A stretch of 64,000 nt of DNA, taken from contig CM068367.1 in the NCBI GenBank assembly GCA_034769895.1, forward strand, positions 121,123,927 to 121,187,926. Direction: 5' to 3'. Position numbers and translations under genes: made by a program. The DNA comes from Magicicada septendecula (lineage: Eukaryota; Arthropoda; Insecta; Hemiptera; Cicadidae). The notes below the pieces were generated by a model. The model was not told the origin of the DNA. It ran no database searches and worked only from the letters and a program-made list of their open reading frames with translations. The first letter of the stretch is position 1. Each line of letters begins with the position of its first letter. Of the stretch, positions 48,441 to 58,610 are shown piece after piece.

Positions 48441-49599
48441 CAGGTACACGTACCTAAGCCAGACTGATGTATTGCCCCAAGAGTATGTAGTCAGAGTTTC
48501 ACCTCGTTAAAGAGCCGAATCCACAACACACCATTATTAATGAACGACAACCAAATAGCACTATCTTTCACTCAGCTTCTCCACGGTCAACAGTAGGTCT
48601 ACTTTTAACAGAAATCTAATTACAGTTATCGAGTAATTAGTTTAATGACATCTCCAGTATGGGAAAAAATTATATAAGAAAAAATTGCATCATTATTTTA
48701 TTTTGCAACGAGATAAAACAACTGGTTCTGTAATCGACTGACAAGCAAATACGCCCAAAAAATTATTTTTCGTAAAAATTTTCCAACAAACGCTGACAAC
48801 GACTAAAATACGTTTTGAAAGTGTCTCCATTATTGCTGATGAAAAACTGCGAATCACGTCATAAAAAAGCGATTTACATGCTGAGTGCACACGCGCGCCC
48901 ACGTACACCACTCAACGCGAAATCACAAATCGTCATTACAGCTCTACTCAACAAAAGCGTTCAACCTTAATAACGACATTTTGGCAAGAGGGGTTTTTAT
49001 GTGAGCTGCTCGTCCCATTTCCGTTAAACATATGTAAAATGTCAATTTTATACGTTCGCATACGCCATTCACTAGAAACAATTTGTCTGAATAAGTAAAC
49101 AGAATTAAAGGTCTTATTAATCACATGAACGACATAAAGATAACTTAAGATATCTCTATTAATGACAACACTACGTAATATCAATTCTGACGATTGATTA
49201 ATTAAAAATTACTTATATGCCGGAACATAATACAAATCCTTGTTGATTTCTTATAGAGGAACAGGACCGAAGTTATTAAATTAACGATTATTACTACAAA
49301 GTAAATTAAATTATGGCGGGTATACTTTGAGCGCAAGAATTTCATCTTATTCTTATTCTTGTGGTGTTAACAGTGCTTTACTGGATCGTAGCTTCCGCTT
49401 CTAAGGCACTGACTGCCAATCTTTAGCATACATTGTGGTATAGTCCGGCCATCCTGACTTATGTTATTCTTCGTTCTCAGAAATTACCCCTTTGTCACTG
49501 TCCTATCTTCTGTAATTCCTAATTCCTATCATGTCTTTGTTCATTAAGCTGACATCCTTGTATTATTGCCCTAGCTCACAATTAAGCCTATTCGGCAAT
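48441..49599. other. No gene seen
   Basis: AT-rich sequence. The end nearest 49400-49600 may be the badly decayed C-terminus of the RT relic that follows on the minus strand. Confidence 0.4.
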
Positions 49600-50170
49600 A
49601 CCAAGGAAAGCTGGCAAGTTTGATGTTCATAGTCACGAGTCTTATTACAGTATCAGGTTTGTACTGCGCTGAAATGACTTTCACTTCATAACCCCATATG
49701 CGATAAGTGCCAGGGTTTTATTTTATAAGCCTGTCTTATTTTCTGCGTGTTGTCTTTATAGTTATTCACGTTACTCCCTACATACACAAAACTCCTTGAA
49801 CTCTTCGACGCCCCTGCTGTTATTTTTTGTAAATTCTGTCTATTGCCTTTACGGTCATCATACTCTTGGTACCTTCTTAAATTCTTACGACCGATCTCGG
49901 GTTTCGCCTCACTATTTTAATACCATCAGCGTATACTATAATTGGTTTTTCTTAATATATAATTTTACTTCTCTGATGTATGCTGATATTGTTTATGTTT
50001 TTTTGTAACCCTAAGCTATACGGTTCCTAGCCGACAGAGTCTCATTGTCTAACTCCTTCCTCTGTCTGAAACTCACTAGATGTTCTTTGTTAAATCTTAA
50101 CAAGCACAGGTTTTAATCTAAAATCTGTAAAACGTTGGACGGTGTTAGTCGTTTGTAGGAAATTTTCTAC
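49600..50170 (-). pseudogene. Non-LTR retrotransposon RT palm relic with mutated YADD box
   Basis: On the minus strand, about 50093-50040 encodes SSEFQTEEGVRQ, a stop, DSV, which matches the RT motif F-x-x-x-x-GVRQGDSLS. About 49955-49895 encodes IVYADGIKIVRRNPRSVVRI, the catalytic palm motif with YADD changed to YADG. Frameshifted remnants of the YLGS and YKTLIRP-type blocks follow (NVNNYKD, YKPDTVIRL) to about 49620. Loss of the second aspartate would remove metal binding. Many stops make it a clear pseudogene. Confidence 0.68.
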
Positions 50171-51675
50171 AGTTAACGTTATATGTAGACTTATTCAAGT
50201 CATCAGAGACGCTCACGTTTGTGAAATCTCTCCATAACATCTCTGGAAATTCGTAAAATCCATTGAACAAGACTTTGCGCCCGTTCTTGTTTTATTACGT
50301 GAATTCGTTAACAGATTTTTCTAGTGAACTGTGGTTCTTACCGAAATAGTGTTGATGATTGTATTCATCCCAGACAAGGAAGTTTAACAGAAATGTAAGT
50401 AAACAGTTATGTCCATCGAATATCAGTCAATGCCATCAAATTACCGTGTGTGTTTATAAAGTATTTTTTGGCAGATATTCAAACACACAAACAGGAATGA
50501 GATAGAGAAGGGGCAGGGATTATATTAACACAGACAGATAAAGAGATATTGGTATAGCAAATTAGATAAAAAGGAACAGACTGAGGCGAGAAGGAATTAT
50601 GTAGGCCTATGAAAACACATTAGTTAAATTCGACATATTGTTTTCGTGCACACAGAAGTACAGACAAATAAACACATATAAACACTTTGATGAAGAGAGG
50701 AAAAAAGCAGGCAGAAAAGACTGGTTGGTACAGACAGTTAGACAGAAGGGACACACAAATCGAGAGACGGACAGAGAGAGGGACACAGACAGACAGGCAA
50801 CATCCTCTCTTGTTTAATAATTATTACTATCTGACCCAGTCACGCGAGGAAAAAGAATTAGCATTTACTAGAAAAAGAATTAATTTTTCCTAACATAAGC
50901 GAAAATAAATCTCATTTCCGAGTGTAAATATTTATACCGCAGTAAATCATTCGCGATTCCACGTATAAATCACCCAGACACGAGACGCGGAACACATCCG
51001 CATCGATGCGGAAGCGTTAATTTCCTATCCGGGTAGAAACTGATTGGATTTGTTTTGCCGTGGCACGGGGGAACGTCAACGTCGACGACAACGAGGTTAA
51101 CACGATTTTACATGTACGCTTCCTCTTTGTTGACAGAACGTTTAACCTGTAATTGTAACACTCACCGCCACCTAAATCCAAATCAGAATTCCTAATGTTA
51201 GCAAAGCCTCTTGGCACCAGTGATAAACATTTTCGCTACTGTTTGCCGAAGAATAACAAGAGGTTTTGAAAACTTCGCCCTTCTTAAAATTTCACATGAA
51301 TATCCAATTTCATCTATCAATATATTCAAAAACATTATAAATCGTCTTCTGACACCAGATAACCAGATAATTAAAACGACTGAGCGAAATACGTGGAATG
51401 TTGATAATCGCAGAGATAATGATTACTCTGGCAAACTGGCATTTCTCTCTTTTCCTGCAGGTCCGTGTGTGTGCCTTACGTACTAAACATTCCCAGGCTT
51501 CGTGCAACAAACAACTGCATAAATGTTTGCGTAATTAATTCAATTACATATTAGAATGTTCATGTGCGTGCGTTGAAGTTCGTGCGTAAATTACATGATG
51601 TGGCCAGTTAGGTAATTAATGTTGGAAATACGAAATGCAAAATACGGGCTTGCATGAATAATGCAAAAACGCGCG

Positions 51676-51676
<1 letters not shown>
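50171..51676. other. No gene seen
   Basis: Unique-looking sequence with a (CAGA)-rich short stretch at about 50755-50800. No coding domain. Confidence 0.45.

Positions 51677-51744
<68 letters not shown>
51677..51744. repeat. (TG)n microsatellite
   Basis: About 34 TG units, followed at 51779-51815 by a second (GT)n(GC)n tract. Confidence 0.97.
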
Positions 51745-51745
<1 letters not shown>

Positions 51746-51778
51746 TCCTGCTCTGCGTACAAGAAAATGACCACAACC

Positions 51779-51815
51779 GTGTGTGTGTGTGTGTGTGCGC
51801 GCGCGCGCGCGCGCG
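51779..51815. repeat. (GT)n(GC)n microsatellite, potential Z-DNA
   Basis: About nine GT units grading into nine or ten GC units. Alternating purine-pyrimidine tracts of this kind can adopt Z-DNA. Confidence 0.9.
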
Positions 51816-52058
51816 ATTACCATCTAGATCTTCACAAAAGATTACCGGGCGCGACCTTCACGTGGGAGGTGAATGCTGCTCAGACGTGGTCAGCTGAACA
51901 CGGCTAAGGTTTTCACTATTTGGCGAAATGAAAAGTTTCTAAGGAATCGTCAAAACAAAACTATAGTAATTTTATTTATATTATTTGGCCTCCATTAATT
52001 TTTTTTTGGTTTGAGTAAAGTATGGTTTCCATTGTTACAGGTAATTAATCATCAAAAA

Positions 52059-53765
52059 TGGTAAGAAGATACGAAAAAACCCCTGGGTCAAGACCATATG
52101 ACAACTTTAAAAAGGAGGTATGGAAAATGCCATAGATGCCGTTAAGGAGGGGATGTCAAAGAGGGCGGCTGCAATAAAATTCAAAGTTCCTCGGCCAACG
52201 CTTGTAAGGAGGTTGCTTGGAAAGAATCTTGGGCCTGTTGGACATCCGACTGTTTTGAGCAAAAATGAAGAAGCCATCATTGCGGAAACTCTTGGCACGG
52301 TGGCAAATTGGGGATTTCCGCTGACACGGATAGATATTAGGGATGTTGTCAAAAAATTCCTCGATAAACAGGGAAAAGTAGTACCTGTCTTCAAAGAGAA
52401 TACCCCCGGTCCGGATTTCCTTGATTCATTCATAGCTCGAAACAACCTGTCCATTAGAATTGCTTCCAATATAAAGCAGTCCAGATCATCTGTCAATCGT
52501 AATGACATTTTGAACTTCTTCAATAATGCTGAACTTGCTCTTCAGGAAGTGAAAAGCACAAATCTCTACAATTATGATGAGACCAACGTTACAGACGACC
52601 CTGGGTCCAGAAAGGTTGTGGTTCCCAGAAACACGAAAAGGGTAGAAAGGGTACAAGAGCACTCCCGAGCTTCAATTAGCCTGATGGTATGCGCACGTAG
52701 ATAGATCTACTTCCTCCTATGGTTGTGTACACGGCACAGAATCTGTACGACAACTGGACTGAAGGCGGTCCAGCTGGTACAAAATATGCCAGCAGTCCAA
52801 GTGGTTGGTTTGACATGAACCTCTTCGAAGCGTGGTTCTTTAAAATTTTGTTGCCACATGTTGAAGCCACTCGTGATCCTGAAGACACAGTGGTGTTATT
52901 AGGAGACAATCTTGCTAGTCACTTTTCTCCTAAAGTGATTGAGGCATGCAGACATAGTAAAATTTATATCACTCCATTCCCACCAAATGCAACACATCTC
53001 ATGCAACCCCTCGATGTTGCAGTATTTGCCCCAATGAAAAGGAAATGGAGAGAAATTTTGGACCAATGGAGAAAGGAGAGTAGAAACCCTGGTTGTATTC
53101 CAAAAGAACAGTTTCCTGTCTTGTTAAACAGACTATGGATTGGAATTAGTGAAACTGTGAGCAAAAATTTAGTATCAGGGTTTAAAGCTACCGGCCTGCA
53201 TCCACCGAACCCTACTGAGGTGTTGAAAAGAATTCCTGATATATTAGATGGTGACAGTGAGGAAATAGGAAGAAAATTAGATGAGAGTTTGGTACAGTTG
53301 TTGAAGGAACATCGAGGAAGTTGTGAGAAGAAGACACGAAAGCGAGGAAGAAGGTAGCACCAGGAACAAATGCATCTGCTACACATGTGCAGGACATTGA
53401 AATGGAACCTCCTGTTAGTTTTTCTGTGTCAGCATCGACATCATCCTGCCAAAAAGGACTTTCATCCTCGAGTACCCAAAATCTTCACAAATACAGACCA
53501 GTTCGTGTACGTCGCAGAACAACTGTAGACGCATTTACATGCAGTATTTGCCGTATAAACTGGAAAGATTATAGAGGCAAATCTGATTGGATTGAATGTG
53601 TAAAATGACGCGGATGGATTTGTGGCCCATGCAATGGTGGAAGTACTGATCCGTACTACAACTACCGTTGCGAGGATTCAATGATGAAATTGTGGATGAT
53701 AGTGACAAGGACAAAGACTACATACGAGAGTGAAAATCACAGAAAGAGATTCAATGTGCCTTGGA
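52059..53765 (+). pseudogene. pogo-family DDE transposase with C-terminal zinc-finger-like tail, frameshifted
   Basis: A DNA-cutting transposase of the Tc1/mariner-pogo branch. Reading starts at ATG 52059 (MVRRYEKTPGSRPYDNFKKE). A frameshift near 52115 leads into a pipsqueak-type helix-turn-helix (AIDAVKEGMSKRAAAIKFKV, PRPTLVRRL). The first catalytic D is in YNYDETNV (about 52568-52591). A second frameshift near 52700 leads to WTEGGPAGTKY, then the second D in LLGDNLASHF and the third in MQPLDVAVFAPMKRKWR. A third shift near 53340 leads to a tail with FTCSICRINW, WIECVK, a TGA stop, then RGWICGPC (53540-53640). The TGA falls where a zinc-binding Cys is expected. At least three frameshifts and a stop: not functional. 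Confidence 0.88.
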
Positions 53766-54345
53766 ATTACGTTTAATGTCTCTTAGATATTAGTTCTTTG
53801 AATGGTTTCCTAATATTATTAGACGTTTATAGTATTTTGACTTATTTTCAGTAATTTAATCATTTCGTGTTAATGTGTTGTTTTTCAGTTCATGTGACAT
53901 TTATGTATTACCACTTTCTTTTGATTTATTTCCAGTGTATTTAATCATTCTTTGTTATTTTTGTTTGTTCAGTACATGTAAGGCTTTAAATGTTGATTAA
54001 ACAATTTCTGAGAATAATTAAAATGAGCCCAGAAGCATTTTTACTTACTTATGGGGTAACATGAGCACCCTTCAAGTTTAGAACTCGTTTTCATACGAAA
54101 TAAAGCAAGGTGTTCAAGTAGCCCCAAATACGGGGTTACTTGGACATCCAAAAAAAACTTTTTTTTGGGAGGTTTTTGTTTCAATATTTTCCAATTTTGA
54201 TATGAGCTAAGCTAACCTACCAGTTAGGTCGGTACATAGCATTTTTTTTTAAATCCTCATAATAAGAATCTAACGAGCCAGGTCAAAAAACACACTTAAA
54301 GGATGTCCAAGTAGCTTCGTTTTACGGTACGTTGTAATGAGCACA
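53766..54345. other. Probable 3' non-coding part of the pogo element
   Basis: AT-rich, with a hairpin of 15-bp arms (54111-54125 and 54132-54146, about two mismatches). The arm sequence CAAGTAGCCCC recurs in altered form at 54303-54314 (ATGTCCAAGTAG). Such repeated motifs may belong to subterminal repeats of the transposon. No matching 5' terminus is visible upstream of 52059, so I cannot fix the element ends. Confidence 0.4.
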
Positions 54346-55136
54346 TGCTTGCTTACCGTATGTAACGTATTTTTATGTAACGCGCTTACTTACTTTAACG
54401 TACATAGTAAAAATAAAGGTTATTTTACTAAATTATTTGTACATCCTTTGATAGTTTTTTTTTGTTAGTTTTCCTACCCTGTTAATAAAACATGTCACCT
54501 AGCGAACGCATAGACGTTTTATCCAATAAGCCATTACGTGTTTTAAGGGATCGCAGGGGAAAGGTTTGGATCCGAGCTGTAGCAAGGACAAAAGGTCTTT
54601 TTGAACCTGTGGTCGAATTAAAGTGGAACTAAGCAGAGCATGTTGGCAAACATTAAGTTAGAACATGTCCAACACTATTTTAGAATGAAAATTTTAGATG
54701 AGAGTCGAAGAGTACTCCAATCATGATCTAAGGGAACTGACGTGAATCCGAGAAACGCCAAGACAGAACTTATTTTCAAAAATTAACCGGAAATTGCTGA
54801 TGAGATAAATGAGAGAACTTTGACGAAATACAATTCCGCGCTTGCATAATAAACGGACCTACAAAATTGTAACATCCCTTGCAGCGCGTGCTATGACATA
54901 ATAATCATATCTCTTATAAATTCTCACATCGGTGGCTAACTTTGAACGATCATTTCCAAAAAGTATCAAAATTATGTTTTCAAAGCAAGATAATTTTTGT
55001 TATGTTACACGTCGATCGATTTATTATAGACGTTTCCTTCAATATTTTCGGCACATCGTGAAAAACGTCAAACCATCTTCGCAGTGACGTGTTTCTTAAA
55101 GCATTGTCAAACAATCTGTTTGTTAGGCTTGACGGC
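54346..55136. other. Unrecognised short frame and AT-rich sequence
   Basis: From ATG 54492 a short frame gives MSPSERIDVLSNKPLRVLRD, RRGKVWIRAV, and stops after about 46 residues. It looks like a decayed coding fragment, but I do not recognise the family. Confidence 0.3.
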
Positions 55137-55400
55137 CGTCATCATAATTATTAAAACTAATATCCGGGCTGTAAGGCCGTGGTCTTCCAATTTCTTCGCC
55201 GATAGGTGTTAATGGCTCGACATTCGGCCGCAGTACTGTGGTTGTACTAATGTGTATTGATGTACACTTTGTCAGTTTTCTTGAAGTCCTTACACCAAAA
55301 ATGCCCTCCAGAGGTGAGGCCGAAACGTGTGGTCGAGCCATTAACACCTATCGGCATGAAGAACCCGGATATTAGTTTTAATAACTGTCAAACAAGTTCA
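55137..55400. repeat. Inverted pair of hammerhead-like units
   Basis: Left arm 55149-55221 and right arm 55332-55383 are inverted copies: GTCGAGCCATTAACACC, TATCGGC, then CCCGGATATTAGTTTTAATA. The left arm also keeps a GACCACGGCCTTACAG block that the right arm has lost. The right copy is preceded by CCTCCAGAGGTGAGGCC and GAAACGTG (55303-55328), a hairpin plus GAAAC as in the other units, but no CTGANGA is present and the last base is G. Confidence 0.72.
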
Positions 55401-56000
55401 CCGATGCGACCTACTTATGAAGAAATAACACCAAGGAAGAGTATTTTACTGAGTTTTTCATTTTTCATAAAGATTTTCCAATAAACCAGTTTCGGCCACG
55501 CACCAGGTTCAGTCATTAGTTAAGGCATTCTAAAGTCAGTGAGGGTATTAGTTCGAGTTCTCTACGATTATTGCAAACAAACTAAGACATTATTCTTAAG
55601 ATACCATCATACCTTAAAAAAAAGCAAACTCCGCGCAGAAATTAATCTAAATACTAATCTAACTTATTCCCACCACAGATATAAGAAGTTTAAGGGTACA
55701 ATATGAGCAAGCAACAGTTTTTCCACCCATTTCAAGACACAACTTTAGCATACTATAAAGACGCGCGTCCGTTGACGGTCACAATAGAGGTTTGTACCTA
55801 CCGGTTACGAAGAGGAAACATTTTAACTCGCATACCTGGGCAAGCATGTGTCTGTAAGAGGTGTCCTCGCCTTGCTTCGTGAACAAGGTCACAGATAACG
55901 TGGCATACACTCCACTAATCCTAAGCGTAGTCAGTGGTAAAAAAGTAAAAATTCAATTTTGTTTTAAACACACGCTCATTTAATTTATACGAAGACTGAT

Positions 56001-56019
56001 TATAAGAAAAACCGTTTTA
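56001..56019 (+). repeat. 19-bp direct repeat flanking Tigger-like element, left
   Basis: TATAAGAAAAACCGTTTTA, identical to 58592-58610. It lies four bases outside the left TA. Confidence 0.95.
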
Positions 56020-56241
56020 CCGCTAAGTAAAAGTAACCTGTATTTAGCGGCCACCCTTCCATCATCGTAAAATGTGGCCGTTTAATAAAGGGGTTGGGGG
56101 ATAATAACAATACAGCATATTAAGTACAGATTATCTACTGTATCATTTTATTATGTACTTGCATTTGTATGCTGCAGTTGTACTTCCTACTTACAGTATG
56201 TTTACAGTGAAATTACTTATATTCAAACACACTGGTAAAGA

Positions 56242-57881
56242 TTATACTTTTGAAAAATAGTTTTTTAATGTAGTTTGTTTTGCACTCGCAGTTATCTTTT
56301 TAATTGCGTAATTTTCGACCAAACGATAAAGTAGTTTACTACAGTGTCTCACAGCATTCTCCCCACATTCCTTATCGAGAGTAACGCAAATATCTTTGAT
56401 CTGCTGAAGAGATTGTAACACTTCTTTTAAACTCATCATTAGTTCCTTCTTCTTCACTCTGTACGTCATCGTCACCCGTTTCTGCAAAAAAGCAGAAAAC
56501 ATACTGCACTGTAAAAGTGTATATCCCGAATAGTGCAGATTTTAATTGACCGTTTCAAAAAGTTTTGATTGTAAATGCAGACGTTTTTCTCACTTACCTT
56601 TGTAATCTTCCGAAAATTGATCCTCCCAGTTGCCCTCGAGATCATCACAGCATTGTAGATTCTCCACTTCCACGTTTTCATCATATGGCAGTCCAGCAAC
56701 TGTAGCAAGTGTCTGAAGTTCTTGCGAAATTTCATGTAATGGTTGCGCCTGCAGATCAGCGTCGCTTACGTGAATGTCACATTTTGTAAAACACTTTTTA
56801 ATGGTGGTAACAGCAACCTCGTTCCAGGCTGTCTTGATTCAGGATACCGCATCGAGGACAGTGATTTTCTTCGCCAGGTCAAATGCTGAATTGCTCTCAT
56901 CCATATGGGACACAATGGACTGAAGAACACTTTTTCGATAAAAAAGTTTAATGTCTGAATTATTCCTTGGTCCAGTGGCTGAAGATGATATGTCGTGTTT
57001 GGTGAAATAAATAACAGTCTGACATTGGACAGTGATGTAACTGGATGACATGTCGCATTATCCAATAATAAAATTAGGCCTACGCGGCGATTTTTGTTTT
57101 GCATTTTTTTATTAAATTCTTGTAACCAGTCTTCAAAAATTCTGGATGTTATCCACGTTTTTTTGTTAGCATGCCAACTAATGCCCAGTAATGTTGTCTC
57201 CAAATTCTTGAAACACCTCGGTTTTAACGATTTTCCGATAACTAACGGCCGCTCTTTTTCACCAGCAGCACTACAGCATAACATAATTGTTAGTCTTTCT
57301 TTTGCCATTTTTCCACCTTTACACGCTTCATTTTCTAGTGTTAATGATTTATTTGGTATACCTCTAAAACATAATCCAGTCTCATCAACGTTATAAACGC
57401 CACTTAATTCGTAATCTGCCACAATACTTGGTAACCTGTCTTTCCAGTCATTGACTTCGTTAACAGGTACATCCGCCCCTTCACCCGAAATTGTTTTGAA
57501 CGATATGTTGTGCCGCTTTCTAAAACACTCCATTGCTAGCTACGAAATTTTAGACTTTAATTTCTGTACCAATTTCGAATGCCTTCTCCCGTAACATACT
57601 TCCACTAACCGGGAGTTTTTTTGAGCGAACACATTTAAACCACTCGTAAAGAATTTCGTTTACTTGTGTACACTTTTATTCTCGCTTTCTTTTCATTCCC
57701 CGATTCATATTGGATTCCCACACTTTTAAAATATGGTCTTTATTTTTTATTATGTTGTTAATCTGTGTTCTTCCGCATTTAAAAACGTCGGCAAGTTTCC
57801 TTGCTGAAACGCCCTATCGCTTTCAAAAATGACATTTCGCTTAGCTTCTAAATTCAAACACACTCTTCCTTTGTTACTCAT
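56242..57881 (-). pseudogene. Tigger-like DDE transposase with an intron
   Basis: The start is ATG at 57881-57879 (MSNKGRVCLNLEAKRNVIFE). Next comes a helix-turn-helix of the pipsqueak/CENP-B type (KLADVFKCGRTQINNIIKNK, after a frameshift), then a second DNA-binding part (EWFKCVRSKKLPVSGSMLRE). After a stop near 57556, the DDE domain is open from 57533 to 56766: first D in YNVDETGLCFRG, second in LILLLDNATCHP, third in YHLQPLDQGIIQ. A 116-bp intron (56482-56597, GTAAGT...TTTTTTGCAG) interrupts the acidic tail. After a 1-base shift the C-terminus reads SAKQTTLKNYFSKV, typical of Tigger proteins. The role is cut-and-paste transposition in the nucleus. Mutations make this copy inactive. Confidence 0.88.
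56482..56597 (-). other. Intron in Tigger-like transposase
   Basis: Donor AAAG|GTAAGT and acceptor TTTTTTGCAG|AAACGGG on the minus strand. Splicing keeps the frame from DLEGNWEDQFSEDYK to ETGDDDVQSEEEGTNDE, the acidic linker expected in this family. Without splicing the frame meets stop TGA within the intron. Confidence 0.7.
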
Positions 57882-58576
57882 TTTTTACACACTATTACAC
57901 TATTAAGCTACAGTTATTGTTTAACTACTGTTAAATTACACTACAAATTACGAGAACACCTCTTAAGCACACGCGGATCGTTTACGCTTAATTCAACGTT
58001 ATGAAGGTTTCAACAGTTCGGAACGTTCACGTATAAATTGACCGCTGACTACTGTTTCAACGTTGTCGAAACTTCAGTAGTGTATTGTGTACAAATAACA
58101 TTTTGTAAATTTAAAAATTACGCAGATACATATGGCTAATCGTTTCAGTTCGTTAGATATAAACTTTACTTAAGTAAACATCGTCTCGGTGCTAGTTTCG
58201 GAAACTAGAATTAACATTTCATTCCGGCAAACTGAGTCAGACTACCTGCGCGCGTGTACCGGTGCCTGCCCCCACTGTACGTGCTCTCGTCTAAACACTG
58301 GTGACTGTGTCGTGCCGGCATGCACTGTATAAGTAACCTATTCTTAGAAATCTGTATTGCCAGACTACAGTGTTTTGTCTGCTGTAGACTACCGAATTCC
58401 AGATGACTAAACATCTCGATGTTTGTGAAAGATCCCGTTAGGGACCGACCGCTGGCCGAGGGAAGAGGTGACCGTTTAATGGAGAGGAAATTTACATTGA
58501 TCTTACGAGAAATAAAATCCGTTCCTCAGAAAAATGGCCGTTCATAGAGGTGACCGCTGAAAAAAGGTGGCCGTTA
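57882..58576. other. 5' non-coding part of the Tigger-like element
   Basis: Between the transposase start and the terminal repeat. Holds the subterminal motif GTGACCG/CGGTCAC (58467-58473 and reversed at 58548-58554), probably transposase-binding or internal repeat sites. Confidence 0.5.
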
Positions 58577-58591
58577 GGTCAAGTTTCACTG

Positions 58592-58610
58592 TATAAGAAA
58601 AACCGTTTTA
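58592..58610 (+). repeat. 19-bp direct repeat flanking Tigger-like element, right
   Basis: Identical to 56001-56019; begins with the right-hand TA. Confidence 0.95.

Larger units (their letters stand above)
56026..58591 (-). mobile_element. Tigger-like (pogo superfamily) DNA transposon, nearly complete
   Basis: A 2.57-kb element. On the minus strand it begins CAGTGAAACTTGACC (58591-58577) and continues with AACGGCCACC and GCGGTCACCTCT. The other end is a diverged inverted repeat (AGTAAAAGTAACCTG, then AGCGGCCACC, 56026-56054). TA dinucleotides flank both ends (56024-56025 and 58592-58593), the target duplication of the Tc1/mariner superfamily. It encodes one transposase, with some stops and frameshifts. 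Confidence 0.8.

Noticed and set aside
52107..52523. 138-codon minus-strand frame
   Set aside because: Antisense shadow of the pogo-type transposase.
56980..57000. CTGAAGATGA inside the Tigger-like transposase
   Set aside because: No GAAAC box at the right distance; it is antisense to the DDE coding region.
57094..57396. 100-codon plus-strand frame
   Set aside because: Antisense shadow of the Tigger-like transposase DDE domain.
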